A stretch of DNA of 64,000 nucleotides from Actinomycetes bacterium. Its GTDB lineage: Bacteria; Actinomycetota; Acidimicrobiia; Acidimicrobiales; RAAP-2. Shown piece after piece: positions 1-7,756 of the stretch (position 1 is its first letter; each line of letters starts with the position of its first letter). The notes beneath the pieces were generated by a model. That model saw nothing but the letters and a program-made list of their open reading frames with translations. It made no database searches and was not told the DNA's origin. Where the stretch lies: assembly GCA_021779735.1 (NCBI GenBank), contig JAJYAC010000004.1, positions 1-64,000 on the forward strand. Direction: 5' to 3'. The translations under genes were made by a program, and so were the position numbers.

Positions 1-17
1 AACCGTTCCAGACAGCA

Positions 18-46
18 CGAAGGCCCAGGCGGAGCCTGGGCCTTCG
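18..46 (-). terminator. Probable terminator hairpin after tRNA-fMet
   Basis: A perfect 13-bp inverted repeat (18-30 and 34-46) with a 3-base loop lies eight bases beyond the 3' end of the tRNA. The position and strong GC stem fit a terminator. No clear T-tract follows on the minus strand, so this is inferred from structure and location. It could equally end a gene arriving from beyond the left edge of the window. Confidence 0.5.
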
Positions 47-53
47 ATATTCG

Positions 54-127
<74 letters not shown>

Positions 128-140
128 ATGGGTGATGACC

Positions 141-146
141 ACTCTA
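141..146 (-). promoter_or_regulatory. -10 element for tRNA-fMet
   Basis: TAGAGT on the minus strand, 13 bases before the mature tRNA 5' end, matches the actinobacterial TAnnnT -10 pattern. No convincing -35 is visible at 17-18 bases. The rest of 128-313, between the tRNA and the end of the UPF0182 gene, shows nothing else I can assign. Confidence 0.4.
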
Positions 147-313
147 TCAGGGGCGCCACTCGTCCGATTCGGCAACCCCCCACGCGTGGCGCTTCCTCGC
201 CGTTGTCGAGCCATGATCGACGTCGTTCTTACCGGTTGCTCGAGAGAGACGTACGTACCGCCGCACCGACGACGCGTCAGAGGAACGCGACCGCGGACCT
301 GAGCCACCCCGTG

Positions 314-3202
314 TTAGGGCTTGGCCGCGAGCGCGTTCTGAGCCAGCTGAATCTGGTGATTCATGTCGTTGACGAGAGACTGGTAGCGCCCGAGGTTGCC
401 CGCGATGAGGGCCGCCTGAGCCGACGTCCAGTCACTGGCGGCTCGCTTGAGGTAGTACGAGGCGCTCTGGCCGGACTTTGAGGGCGTGGACGGCGTCCCC
501 GGGCTCGACGGCGTGGAGATGTTCGCGCCGAGCACCAGTGAGAGAGCGCCGGAGAGTGTGGGCGATATCTCGACGTCCTGGTTGAAGACGGCAATCACGT
601 ACTTCAACTGGGGCATCGGGTTCGACGTTGAGGTCACGTAGAGGGGACGAATGTAGAGGACGCTCTGGTCGAGGGGCACCATCAGGTTGTTACCCAACAG
701 CACGCCGGAGCCGTGCTGGTCGAGGAGCGTGATGGTCGAGGAAACTTTGGCGTTCTCTTGAATCTGTGAGTCGGCCTGGACGGGTCCAATGACGAGGCTC
801 GCGCGCGGCGTCTCGTAGACGTTGAGCTGTCCGTAGTCCTTCGGGTCACTCGTGGCCATCAAGAACGCGGTGAGCCCCTGGACCGTTGACGAGTTGCCGG
901 CGGGCACGTAGGCGATCGACTCGAGGAGTTGTTGCTTGTTGGCCATTGGCAAGGATCCCACCTGGAAAACCGGACTCATCGGCGAGAGCGCCGAGGAGAC
1001 CACGTTGCCCGCGGCGTTGGTCACGGCGGTCTGACCGAGAGGTTGGCTCGGGGTCCCCGCACCGGTCGTCGGCGAGACCTCCCAGCGGTCTGAGGCCGTG
1101 TAGAAGGCGTTGGCGTTGGTGATGTGGTAGTGACCAAGCTCGCCCGCCTGCACGCTAAAGAGGTCGACCGGGTAGCGCAGGTGGGTGAGAATCTCCGACG
1201 GCATGTCGCTCATGGGGTGAAACATCGTCGGGAACGCCGCGCGATAGGCCTGGAGGATCGGATCGTTGGGATCAGCCGCGTAGAACGTCATCGACCCGGT
1301 GTAGGCGTTGATGACCACCTTGACCGAGTCGCGCACGTAGTTAAAGCTGTAGGGCAGGCCCCCCTGGTTGATGTTGAGTCCCGACGCGTTCTGGCTGTAG
1401 GGGTACTGGTCCGTTGTCGTGAAGCCATCGAGCACGTACTGAATCGACCCGTCGGCGATCACCGGGTAGGCCTGGGAGTTGAACGAGAGGAACGGCGCGG
1501 CCTTTTGGGCCATCGTCTGGACGTCGCGCACGAACATCACTCGGCTCTTGGAGGTGATCTGGTTCGAGATGAGGAAGTTGAAGTCCCCCAGGCGCAGCGC
1601 GAGCGCGGCCCGACTCAAGAGGCCGCCGACGGCGACGCCCCCATGCGACGCGTAGTGGCTCTCGACGGGCTGTCCCGCGTTGGGTCCCGTGGTGACCTGA
1701 AAGTTGAGCTCGGGCTGCTTGGTGTTGGCCACCACCCAGCCCGGATTCTTCAGTCCGAAGTAGATGTCGGGGTGGGTGAGAACCGGCATGCCGCCGCTAG
1801 AGACCGGCGGGACGTTGGAGACGACGAGGACCGGGTTACCCGTCGAGGTGTCCACCTGATTCGCCGCGACGACGGCCGCGCCGATTCCGTGGGTGTACTG
1901 GAGGTGGTTGTTAACCCACGAGGGCGAGGGCAGATTCGCCGGATTGAGCTGACGAGCGCCGATGAGAACCGGCGTCAGTGTGCCGTTGATCATGTAGCGG
2001 TCCACCGCGAGGGAGGAAAAGGAGTAGTAGGAGCGAATCGACTGGCGGCGCGTCACCGTGGCCAGGGCGATGTTGTTGGCCGGGTCCCAGAGACGAATGT
2101 TGGTCAGGGTTGCCCGGTCGGCGTTGATCTGGGACTGGCTGATGGTGGTCGAGCCCGCGAACGTGTGATAGCGCACCATGTTGAGGCCGTAGGCGGTGCG
2201 TGTGGCCATGATGTTGCGCTGGATGTAGGGGGCCTCGAGGGTCCCCTGGTTCGGACTCACCTTGAGCGCCTGGAGAATCGTCGGGTACAGCACGCCGATC
2301 ACCAAAGCCACGAAGGCCCACAGGCCCACCGCCACCACCGGCAGCGACCAACCGCGCGAACGCACGTTGGCAAGCAAGATGGCGGTCGCGGCCAGCGACA
2401 GGTAGAAGAGTATGGTCAGCGCCGGCATCCTCGCGTGCACGTCGGTGTAACTCGCGCCACCCACGTAGCCATTCGTTGAGTTGACCAACTCCCACTTGGC
2501 CACGACGTAGCCCGCCGCCTTTACGAGGGCGATGCCGGCGCCGATCACCGACAGGTGCGCCTTGACCCGCGGAGCGACCCGGGGGGCGACTCGCGCCGCG
2601 CGAATCCCGCCGTTGAGGTAGTGAAAGCCACTCGTGACGATGAGAATCACCACGAGGGCCACGAGCAGCCACGTCACGACGAAGGACACGAAGGGCAGCG
2701 TGAAGACGTAGAAGCCCAAATCCTTGTGGTACAGCGGATCTCTCACGTGGAAGGGCTGGCTGTTGGCAAAGAGCAGGTACTTGTTCCACTCACCCGTCGC
2801 GTTGAGTCCCGCGATGGCCCCCATCACCAGTGAGATGAGCGCGTAGATTCTCCCGGCGTGGGGACGTACCGCGTTTTGGAAGCGGCGCACCACCTCGTCT
2901 TCAGGCTCGAACGTGAGATCGCGGGCTCCGAAGCGGTCGGTGAGCAGGAGGTTGCTCCACATGAGGGCGAAGAAGATCGCCCCGAAGGTCAGACCGAGGC
3001 CCACCTTGACAAAGAACAGGGTGGAAAAAACTCGGCCCAGGCCCACCGAGGAGAACCACATCTGATCGGTCCACAGCAACGCCACGCTGCGCAAGGACAA
3101 GAAGGCGATGAGGACGATACCAATCAACGAGGAGATGATCACCCGACGCGAGAGTCGCGTCAGGCGTCGAGGGTGGGGTGTTGCGTCAGAGGTGCTTCGC
3201 AC
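314..3202 (-). CDS. UPF0182 family membrane protein
   Basis: This 962-residue protein belongs to the UPF0182 family, whose biochemical role is unknown. About seven hydrophobic helices fill the first 310 residues (the first near residues 18-42). A large polar, presumably extracytoplasmic part follows, with a Ser/Pro/Thr-rich linker and a short helical C-terminus ending in NALAAKP. Length and layout match actinobacterial members such as mycobacterial Rv3193c. The GTG start at 3202 lies six bases after a TAGGCT -10-like hexamer, which suggests a leaderless message. As in mycobacteria, a PDZ-Lon protease gene is nearby, here separated by the DivIVA-like gene. The family assignment is firm. The function is not known. 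Confidence 0.9.
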   Translation of the reverse strand: MRSTSDATPHPRRLTRLSRRVIISSLIGIVLIAFLSLRSVALLWTDQMWFSSVGLGRVFSTLFFVKVGLGLTFGAIFFALMWSNLLLTDRFGARDLTFEPEDEVVRRFQNAVRPHAGRIYALISLVMGAIAGLNATGEWNKYLLFANSQPFHVRDPLYHKDLGFYVFTLPFVSFVVTWLLVALVVILIVTSGFHYLNGGIRAARVAPRVAPRVKAHLSVIGAGIALVKAAGYVVAKWELVNSTNGYVGGASYTDVHARMPALTILFYLSLAATAILLANVRSRGWSLPVVAVGLWAFVALVIGVLYPTILQALKVSPNQGTLEAPYIQRNIMATRTAYGLNMVRYHTFAGSTTISQSQINADRATLTNIRLWDPANNIALATVTRRQSIRSYYSFSSLAVDRYMINGTLTPVLIGARQLNPANLPSPSWVNNHLQYTHGIGAAVVAANQVDTSTGNPVLVVSNVPPVSSGGMPVLTHPDIYFGLKNPGWVVANTKQPELNFQVTTGPNAGQPVESHYASHGGVAVGGLLSRAALALRLGDFNFLISNQITSKSRVMFVRDVQTMAQKAAPFLSFNSQAYPVIADGSIQYVLDGFTTTDQYPYSQNASGLNINQGGLPYSFNYVRDSVKVVINAYTGSMTFYAADPNDPILQAYRAAFPTMFHPMSDMPSEILTHLRYPVDLFSVQAGELGHYHITNANAFYTASDRWEVSPTTGAGTPSQPLGQTAVTNAAGNVVSSALSPMSPVFQVGSLPMANKQQLLESIAYVPAGNSSTVQGLTAFLMATSDPKDYGQLNVYETPRASLVIGPVQADSQIQENAKVSSTITLLDQHGSGVLLGNNLMVPLDQSVLYIRPLYVTSTSNPMPQLKYVIAVFNQDVEISPTLSGALSLVLGANISTPSSPGTPSTPSKSGQSASYYLKRAASDWTSAQAALIAGNLGRYQSLVNDMNHQIQLAQNALAAKP

Positions 3203-3208
3203 GCGACG

Positions 3209-3214
3209 AGCCTA
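3209..3214 (-). promoter_or_regulatory. -10 element, leaderless start of UPF0182 gene
   Basis: TAGGCT on the minus strand ends six bases before the GTG at 3202. This is one of about ten cases in the window where a TAnnnT hexamer sits where transcription would begin at or next to the start codon. Confidence 0.45.
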
Positions 3215-3225
3215 GGCCCTGGGCT

Positions 3226-4926
3226 CTAGACCGGAACGATCGTGCACGCGCAGCCCGCGTGCAACGGCGGGTAGGCCGCGCCTCCCGGGAAGCTCGCGCC
3301 CGCGCTGCGCTCGCCCGCGGCCGCGTCGAGGGCGCACGCGTCACAGGGCGGATCGCCCGGCGAGACGAGGAAGCGAACGTGCCGTCCGGCCGAGGCGGCC
3401 AAGACGCCGATGTGAAAGGCGCGACGGGCCGCGTCGGTGCAGAGGCGCTCCACGCGCGCCCCGCGCCACTCCTTGTACGCCGTGTTGACTCGCTCGAGGG
3501 GGTCGCCGTTACCCTCGGCGAGGATGCGCCGGCGCAGGGCGAGGACGATGGTCACCGCGAGATCCGCGGCGCACTCGAGCAGCGGCGCTCGTCCCGCGGG
3601 TCCGACGTTCGCACCGGTTTCGTCGAAGGCGAACTGCGCGCCGGCCGCCGCCGCGTCCGCCAGCGCGTCGAACGCGGCCTCGGCGTAGCGCTCGCGTTGG
3701 GCGTGCTCGTCTTCGAGCTCGGTGGCCGAGACGACCTTGAGGCTACGCAGTCGTTCCAGGGAGAGGTTCTGGTCGTCCTGGAGAACGCGCTTGACCCGGC
3801 GGGTGAGGACGGCGAGCGACTCGTCGAGGGCCGCGTCGCGCCGCTTGAACAGGTCGCCCACGGGCGTGTCTGGCTTGGCCGCCGGAGCCCGCCGCGGTGC
3901 GTGGGCGCTGGCGCCGCGCTCGTCCAAGGTCGCCTTGCGCAGGCGCGCGAAGATCTCATTGACCACGTCGGTCCCCGACTGATCATCCTCGTGTGGGGCC
4001 CCGGACTCTGTCGAGGCGCCCTGGCGTGGTGCGGGCGGCGCGCTGGGCTCGGGGACTTCGGGCGCGGCTACCTCTAGCGCGGGTGCGGTGGGCGCGACCA
4101 CCGCTTCGAGGGCCACCTCGGGCACCCGGCGCAGCGGCGTTCCGGCCAGGAGTTCCTCTTCGGTGGGCTCGGGGACGGCCGGGCGAAGGCGCAAAGCCTC
4201 GAGCGCGGCCGCGCGAGCGGCCTCGTCAGAGTTGTTCAGTCCCCCCAGGACCGACTCGACCTCGTCGCGCAGCCCCGTCAGGTACGCGCCCAGGTGGTCG
4301 CGCGCGACTCGCAGTTGGTCAATTTGTAAGTGCAGCGCCTTGCGCTTGACCGCGAGGTCGTTCAGCACGGTCTTTCGCGCGTCGCTCGCCTGAGCCAGTA
4401 TCGCCCGACCCTGTTCGCGCGCGCGTTCGACGAGCGCCTCGCCGTTCACCTTGGCCGACTCGATGAGCCGTTCCGCACCGAGCCGCGCGTCGTGATCGAT
4501 GCTCGCCGCGCTGGACTCCGCCTCGGAGATGATCCCCGCGGCGCGTTCCTGGGCCTCGATGAGGTGATTCGCGCTGCGTTGCTGAGTCTCGCTGAAGAGT
4601 TGAGTGCTGCGCTCCTGGGCTTCGGCGGTGACCCGCCCGGCCTCTTCGTGGGCCGAGCGCAGAATCGCCGCGCTCTGGGTGCCGAGCGCGCTGGCCAGGG
4701 TGGCTTCGTCAAAGGTCGGATGGGCCGCGCGATGCTGAGCCTCGGAGAGATGCTCCTGGAGCTCGCGCACGCGCTGCTCGAGATGTCCCATCTCGCGAGC
4801 GACGGATTCGAGGTGTTGGCGAACCTCTTGGGGATCGAGGCCACCCTTGCGAATCGTCGTGAACGTGACGCGGGCTACCTCCGCCGACGTCTGGCGGGTC
4901 GTGGAGAGGATCCGGCGTTCGTCCAT
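3226..4926 (-). CDS. DivIVA-domain coiled-coil protein with Cys/His-rich C-terminal domain
   Basis: The first ~65 residues carry a DivIVA-like motif (FTTIRKGGLDPQEV, then a heptad coiled coil). Residues ~70-235 are a long amphipathic coiled coil with repeated EAQER/SETQQR blocks. A Pro/Glu/Ala linker follows, then a second helical region, and the last ~120 residues form a compact domain ending with CDAC and PPLHAGCACTI. That terminal pattern resembles the metal-ligand or structural tail (PPLHPNCRC) of phage MuF-like head proteins; this is a motif resemblance only. DivIVA proteins mark poles and division sites, so a role in envelope organisation is inferred. ATG at 4926 is chosen because TAGTCT lies seven bases upstream; GTG at 4932 is the alternative. 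Confidence 0.78.
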   Translation of the reverse strand: MDERRILSTTRQTSAEVARVTFTTIRKGGLDPQEVRQHLESVAREMGHLEQRVRELQEHLSEAQHRAAHPTFDEATLASALGTQSAAILRSAHEEAGRVTAEAQERSTQLFSETQQRSANHLIEAQERAAGIISEAESSAASIDHDARLGAERLIESAKVNGEALVERAREQGRAILAQASDARKTVLNDLAVKRKALHLQIDQLRVARDHLGAYLTGLRDEVESVLGGLNNSDEAARAAALEALRLRPAVPEPTEEELLAGTPLRRVPEVALEAVVAPTAPALEVAAPEVPEPSAPPAPRQGASTESGAPHEDDQSGTDVVNEIFARLRKATLDERGASAHAPRRAPAAKPDTPVGDLFKRRDAALDESLAVLTRRVKRVLQDDQNLSLERLRSLKVVSATELEDEHAQRERYAEAAFDALADAAAAGAQFAFDETGANVGPAGRAPLLECAADLAVTIVLALRRRILAEGNGDPLERVNTAYKEWRGARVERLCTDAARRAFHIGVLAASAGRHVRFLVSPGDPPCDACALDAAAGERSAGASFPGGAAYPPLHAGCACTIVPV

Positions 4927-4933
4927 TCCCACC

Positions 4934-4939
4934 AGACTA
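4934..4939 (-). promoter_or_regulatory. -10 element, leaderless start of DivIVA-like gene
   Basis: TAGTCT on the minus strand, seven bases before ATG 4926. It supports this ATG over the GTG at 4932, which would lie only one base after the hexamer. Confidence 0.42.
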
Positions 4940-4964
4940 CGACGTGGCGCCCGCGTGAACGGTC

Positions 4965-6089
4965 TTAGTGCGGCGTGCTGAGGGCCACGGGGGCGTCACC
5001 GCCGAGGGAGCGTAGGTCGTGCAAGACCTGGGCGAGAGTGGTGACGCCGATGATCCGAAGACTCGCCGGGGCCACCGCGCTGGCCGTGGGCACTTCCACC
5101 TGGGGAACAAAGAAGATCTGCGCGCCCGCGCGGGCCACCGCGACGGTCTTCTCCGCCACACCCCCGACGTCGCCGACCAGACCGCTCGCACTCATGGTGC
5201 CCGTCGCGGCCACCACGTAGTGGCCCGTCAGCGAACCCGCGCTGAGTCGGTCGATGAGAGCCAGGGTCATGGCCAGGCCCGCCGACGGTCCGCCAATGGA
5301 GGTCGTCTTGATCGAGATCTGGCCCGGCAGGTCCGCGTGGACGGCGTCCTCGCTGCTGATGCCCAGGTACGAGCGAGCCACGCCGGAGACGCCGGCACAC
5401 GGCGACGCCGACTCTCCGTGGTTCGCCCTCGTGCGCACGCTCACCGTCTGGGGGCTGTCGTAGGTCATGACGCCATCGGCGCTGATGTGTACCCGAGCGA
5501 CCCCCAGGCGCACGAGCGTGCCCGGGGCCACGTCGTGAACCGCGCCTACCAGGGCGCAGGCGTTGTCGATCGCGCGCCCGTCGACGCTCACCACGCGATC
5601 GCCGACGTGCAGACGTGAGAAAGCCGGCGAACCCGAGAGGACGGCCGTCACGGTCGCGCCGGCGCTGCTCAAGCGAATCGGCCAGCCGAGCGCGCGCAGT
5701 GCGGCCACCTCGGCCGCCTGCTTGGAGTCAGCCATCTCGAGGTATCCCTGGGCTTGGATCTGGCTCGCCGGCACCCCGGGATCAACGAGGTCGCTCGCCG
5801 GGACGAACTCGACGTGGGACTGAAGGTGCATGTAGAGCCACTGCCAGGCCGTCAGCGTCGAGAGGTAGACGTCGGTGAGCATGATGGTGTCGTGGTGGGC
5901 GTCACTGGCGAGTCCCCTCACCGAAATGAGCGGCGCGACGTTCGTGGCCTCCCCCGGCGTCAGCGCGTAGTAGGGCACCGTCCAGGACTGACCAAGACCC
6001 ACGAGTGACACGACGAACGCGAGACCAAGAAGCACGCGCAGTCGCACGCGGCGCCGTGGACGCGAAGGTGGTGGAATGGTCTCGTGCAC
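4965..6089 (-). CDS. Membrane-anchored PDZ-Lon (S16) serine protease, YlbL-like
   Basis: The 374-residue product has an N-terminal basic stretch and one transmembrane helix (residues ~15-33). A PDZ domain follows (~145-205, SGSPAFSRLHVGDRVVSVDG) and then a Lon-type proteolytic domain (~235-374). The Ser-Lys dyad is intact: Ser269 in GGPSAGL and Lys314 in GGVAEKTVAVARAG. The family (Bacillus YlbL, mycobacterial Rv3194c) is secreted but anchored, without an ATPase domain. GTG 6089 is chosen because the hydrophobic anchor follows directly and upstream codons run into the oppositely oriented HEAT gene. The two starts overlap by six bases. Confidence 0.85.
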   Translation of the reverse strand: MHETIPPPSRPRRRVRLRVLLGLAFVVSLVGLGQSWTVPYYALTPGEATNVAPLISVRGLASDAHHDTIMLTDVYLSTLTAWQWLYMHLQSHVEFVPASDLVDPGVPASQIQAQGYLEMADSKQAAEVAALRALGWPIRLSSAGATVTAVLSGSPAFSRLHVGDRVVSVDGRAIDNACALVGAVHDVAPGTLVRLGVARVHISADGVMTYDSPQTVSVRTRANHGESASPCAGVSGVARSYLGISSEDAVHADLPGQISIKTTSIGGPSAGLAMTLALIDRLSAGSLTGHYVVAATGTMSASGLVGDVGGVAEKTVAVARAGAQIFFVPQVEVPTASAVAPASLRIIGVTTLAQVLHDLRSLGGDAPVALSTPH

Positions 6090-6701
6090 GCAGATTCCAC
6101 GGTACCGGAGGACGCCAGCGCCCCGATAGTGCGGGCCGAGTACGCGAGCGACGAAGCGAGCCTCGCGGTGATTCACGCGAGCCTCGTCGATACCGTCGCG
6201 CGCACCCGCGTGCTGGGACTGCGAGCCGCGGCGCGGCGCGGGGTGCTCGACGACGCACTCTGGCTGAAAGCGCTCGGGGACGAGGACGCCCAGGTGCGTC
6301 GAGAGGCGATCGCGCTGCTGAGCGAGCGTCGCGTTTCGCCCCGGGTGCTCGATCGCATCCAACGCTCTTTGGACGACGACGATCCCCTCGTCGTCGACGC
6401 CGCGGCCTTCGCCCTCGGCGAGCACCCCGATCCCTCGAGCGTCGAGGCGCTGTGTCGCTGTGCGAGTCACAACGACGCGCGCTGTCGCGAGGCCGCCGTG
6501 GCGGCGCTGGGTGCGGTGGGCGACGAGCGCGCTCTCGCGACAATCATCGCGGCCCTCGACGACAAGGCCCCCGTGCGGCGCCGAGCCGTGGTGGCCCTGG
6601 CCAACTTCGAGGGCCCCGACGTCGACGCCGCGCTCGCGCGCGCGAGAGAGGACCGCGACTGGCAGGTGCGCGCCGCGGTCGAGGCCCTGACGCGCGACTA
6701 G
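6084..6701 (+). CDS. HEAT-repeat protein
   Basis: The product has 205 residues made of about five HEAT-like helical repeats of roughly 30 residues. Recurring patterns are ALGDEDAQVRREAIALL, DDDPLVVDAAAFALGE, HNDARCREAAVAALGAVGD and DKAPVRRRAVVALANFEG. Such solenoids act as protein-binding scaffolds; no catalytic motif is visible. The start is uncertain: GTG 6084 overlaps the divergent protease start, and GTG 6129 in the same frame would avoid this. The gene ends by sharing the palindrome CTAG with the convergent MreB-like gene. The partner is unknown, though placement between envelope genes suggests an envelope-related role. Confidence 0.75.
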   Translation: MHADSTVPEDASAPIVRAEYASDEASLAVIHASLVDTVARTRVLGLRAAARRGVLDDALWLKALGDEDAQVRREAIALLSERRVSPRVLDRIQRSLDDDDPLVVDAAAFALGEHPDPSSVEALCRCASHNDARCREAAVAALGAVGDERALATIIAALDDKAPVRRRAVVALANFEGPDVDAALARAREDRDWQVRAAVEALTRD

Positions 6702-7702
6702 CGGTCGGCGTCGCGAAAGAGGGCGTGCAGCGAGGACATCTCCTCAAGACACATTTGCAGGCCGCGAATGACGACGAGATCGGGTTCGGGCGCCACGCGC
6801 ACGTCGACCCCCGTGCGAGACGCGAGCAGCTCGGCGAGGTCGCGCAGTCTCGCGTGGGCACCCACCAGGGTCATGCCCCGCGCGCTCACGTCCTGAGAGA
6901 GGTCCGGTGGCGCCTCGGCGAGCGAATCCTGGACCATCGCGACCGTGGAGGCCACGGCGTCGCGAATGGCGTCGTTGACGAGGTCGGCGGTGACGGTCAC
7001 CTCCACCGGCTCGCCGCGCTCCACCGTGCGCGCGCTGACGACTTCGCTCTGTCCGCTCGTACGCCCCAGAGCCGAGGCGAGGGCAATCTTGAGGTGCTCG
7101 GCGGCGCTCGGGGCGACGACGACGCCGTAGCGCTGGCGAATCGCGGTGGCGACAGCGTGGTCGAGGTCGCCGCCGCCCAAGCGACGCGTGCCCTTGGTGA
7201 CGATGCCCCCGAGGGAGATGAGCGTCGCCTCGGACGCGCCGGCGCCCAGGACGGTCACGGCCGAGCCCACCGGGTCCTGGACAGGCAGTCCCAATCCGAT
7301 CGCCGCCGCCAGGGGCGACTCGATGAGGCTCACCTCGCGCGCCCCGGCCTGCACCGCGGCTTGGCGCAGGGCGCGTCGTTCGATGGCGGTGGCCAGAGAG
7401 GGCACGCTCATCACCGCGCGCACCCGTGAGACCTTGGAGATCCCCGCACGTTCCATCAACCCCGCCAAGAGGCGGGCGGTGACGTCGAAGTCGATGGTCG
7501 CGCCCTGGGCCAGCGGACGAAAGGCCACCACGTGGCGCGACGTGCGCGCGACGAGGTCCATCGCCCCGTAGCCGACCTCAACGATCTCACCCGATCGCGT
7601 GTCAATCGCCACCGTGGAGGGCTCGTTAAAGAGAACGCCCTGCTCGGCCGTCGCCACCCGGCACGACGACGTGCCGATATCGAGTGCGACGTCGGTGGCC
7701 AT
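6698..7702 (-). CDS. Divergent MreB-like actin-family protein
   Basis: The 334-residue protein aligns by eye with MreB over its whole length. The phosphate-1 loop is present (ALDIGTSSCRV, residues 6-16), as are MreB signatures MSVPS and LIESPLAAAIGLGLPV and the segment LISLGGIVTKGTRRLGGGDLD. The phosphate-2 loop reads VLGAGASE (151-158), where MreB normally has DIGGGTTE, so the Asp is lost. The adenosine motif is GAHA in place of GGGA/GGGS. Nucleotide binding may therefore be altered. MreB filaments guide elongation of the cell wall; this copy may be a regulatory paralogue. The ATG at 7702 lies six bases after a TAGCAT -10. Confidence 0.8.
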   Translation of the reverse strand: MATDVALDIGTSSCRVATAEQGVLFNEPSTVAIDTRSGEIVEVGYGAMDLVARTSRHVVAFRPLAQGATIDFDVTARLLAGLMERAGISKVSRVRAVMSVPSLATAIERRALRQAAVQAGAREVSLIESPLAAAIGLGLPVQDPVGSAVTVLGAGASEATLISLGGIVTKGTRRLGGGDLDHAVATAIRQRYGVVVAPSAAEHLKIALASALGRTSGQSEVVSARTVERGEPVEVTVTADLVNDAIRDAVASTVAMVQDSLAEAPPDLSQDVSARGMTLVGAHARLRDLAELLASRTGVDVRVAPEPDLVVIRGLQMCLEEMSSLHALFRDADR

Positions 7703-7708
7703 TGGTCA

Positions 7709-7735
7709 ATGCTAGAGCGACCGGTACGGCGTCAA
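7709..7735 (-). promoter_or_regulatory. Promoter of MreB-like gene (leaderless)
   Basis: On the minus strand, TTGACG (7730-7735) and TAGCAT (7709-7714) are separated by 15 bases. The -10 ends six bases before the ATG, so the message would start at or next to the initiation codon. The short spacer is suboptimal. Confidence 0.48.
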
Positions 7736-7744
7736 CCCCCTCAC

Positions 7745-7750
7745 TAGCCT
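7745..7750 (+). promoter_or_regulatory. -10 element, leaderless start of HtrA-like gene
   Basis: TAGCCT ends six bases before GTG 7757, in the 54-base divergent gap shared with the MreB-like promoter. Confidence 0.42.
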
Positions 7751-7756
7751 TCTGGA

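Noticed and set aside
1124-2479. A 451-codon open frame on the plus strand
   Set aside because: It runs antisense to the UPF0182 gene, is rich in Arg, Val and His, and has no recognisable domain. High-GC third-position bias produces such frames.
4100-4926. Prophage remnant, from the phage-head-like motif in the DivIVA-type protein
   Set aside because: No other phage gene, integrase or attachment site is nearby, and the motif lies in one continuous frame with a DivIVA N-terminus.
6005-7429. A 474-codon plus-strand frame
   Set aside because: It lies over the HEAT gene, the PDZ-Lon start and the MreB-like gene; the sequence is low-complexity Arg-rich and unlike any family.
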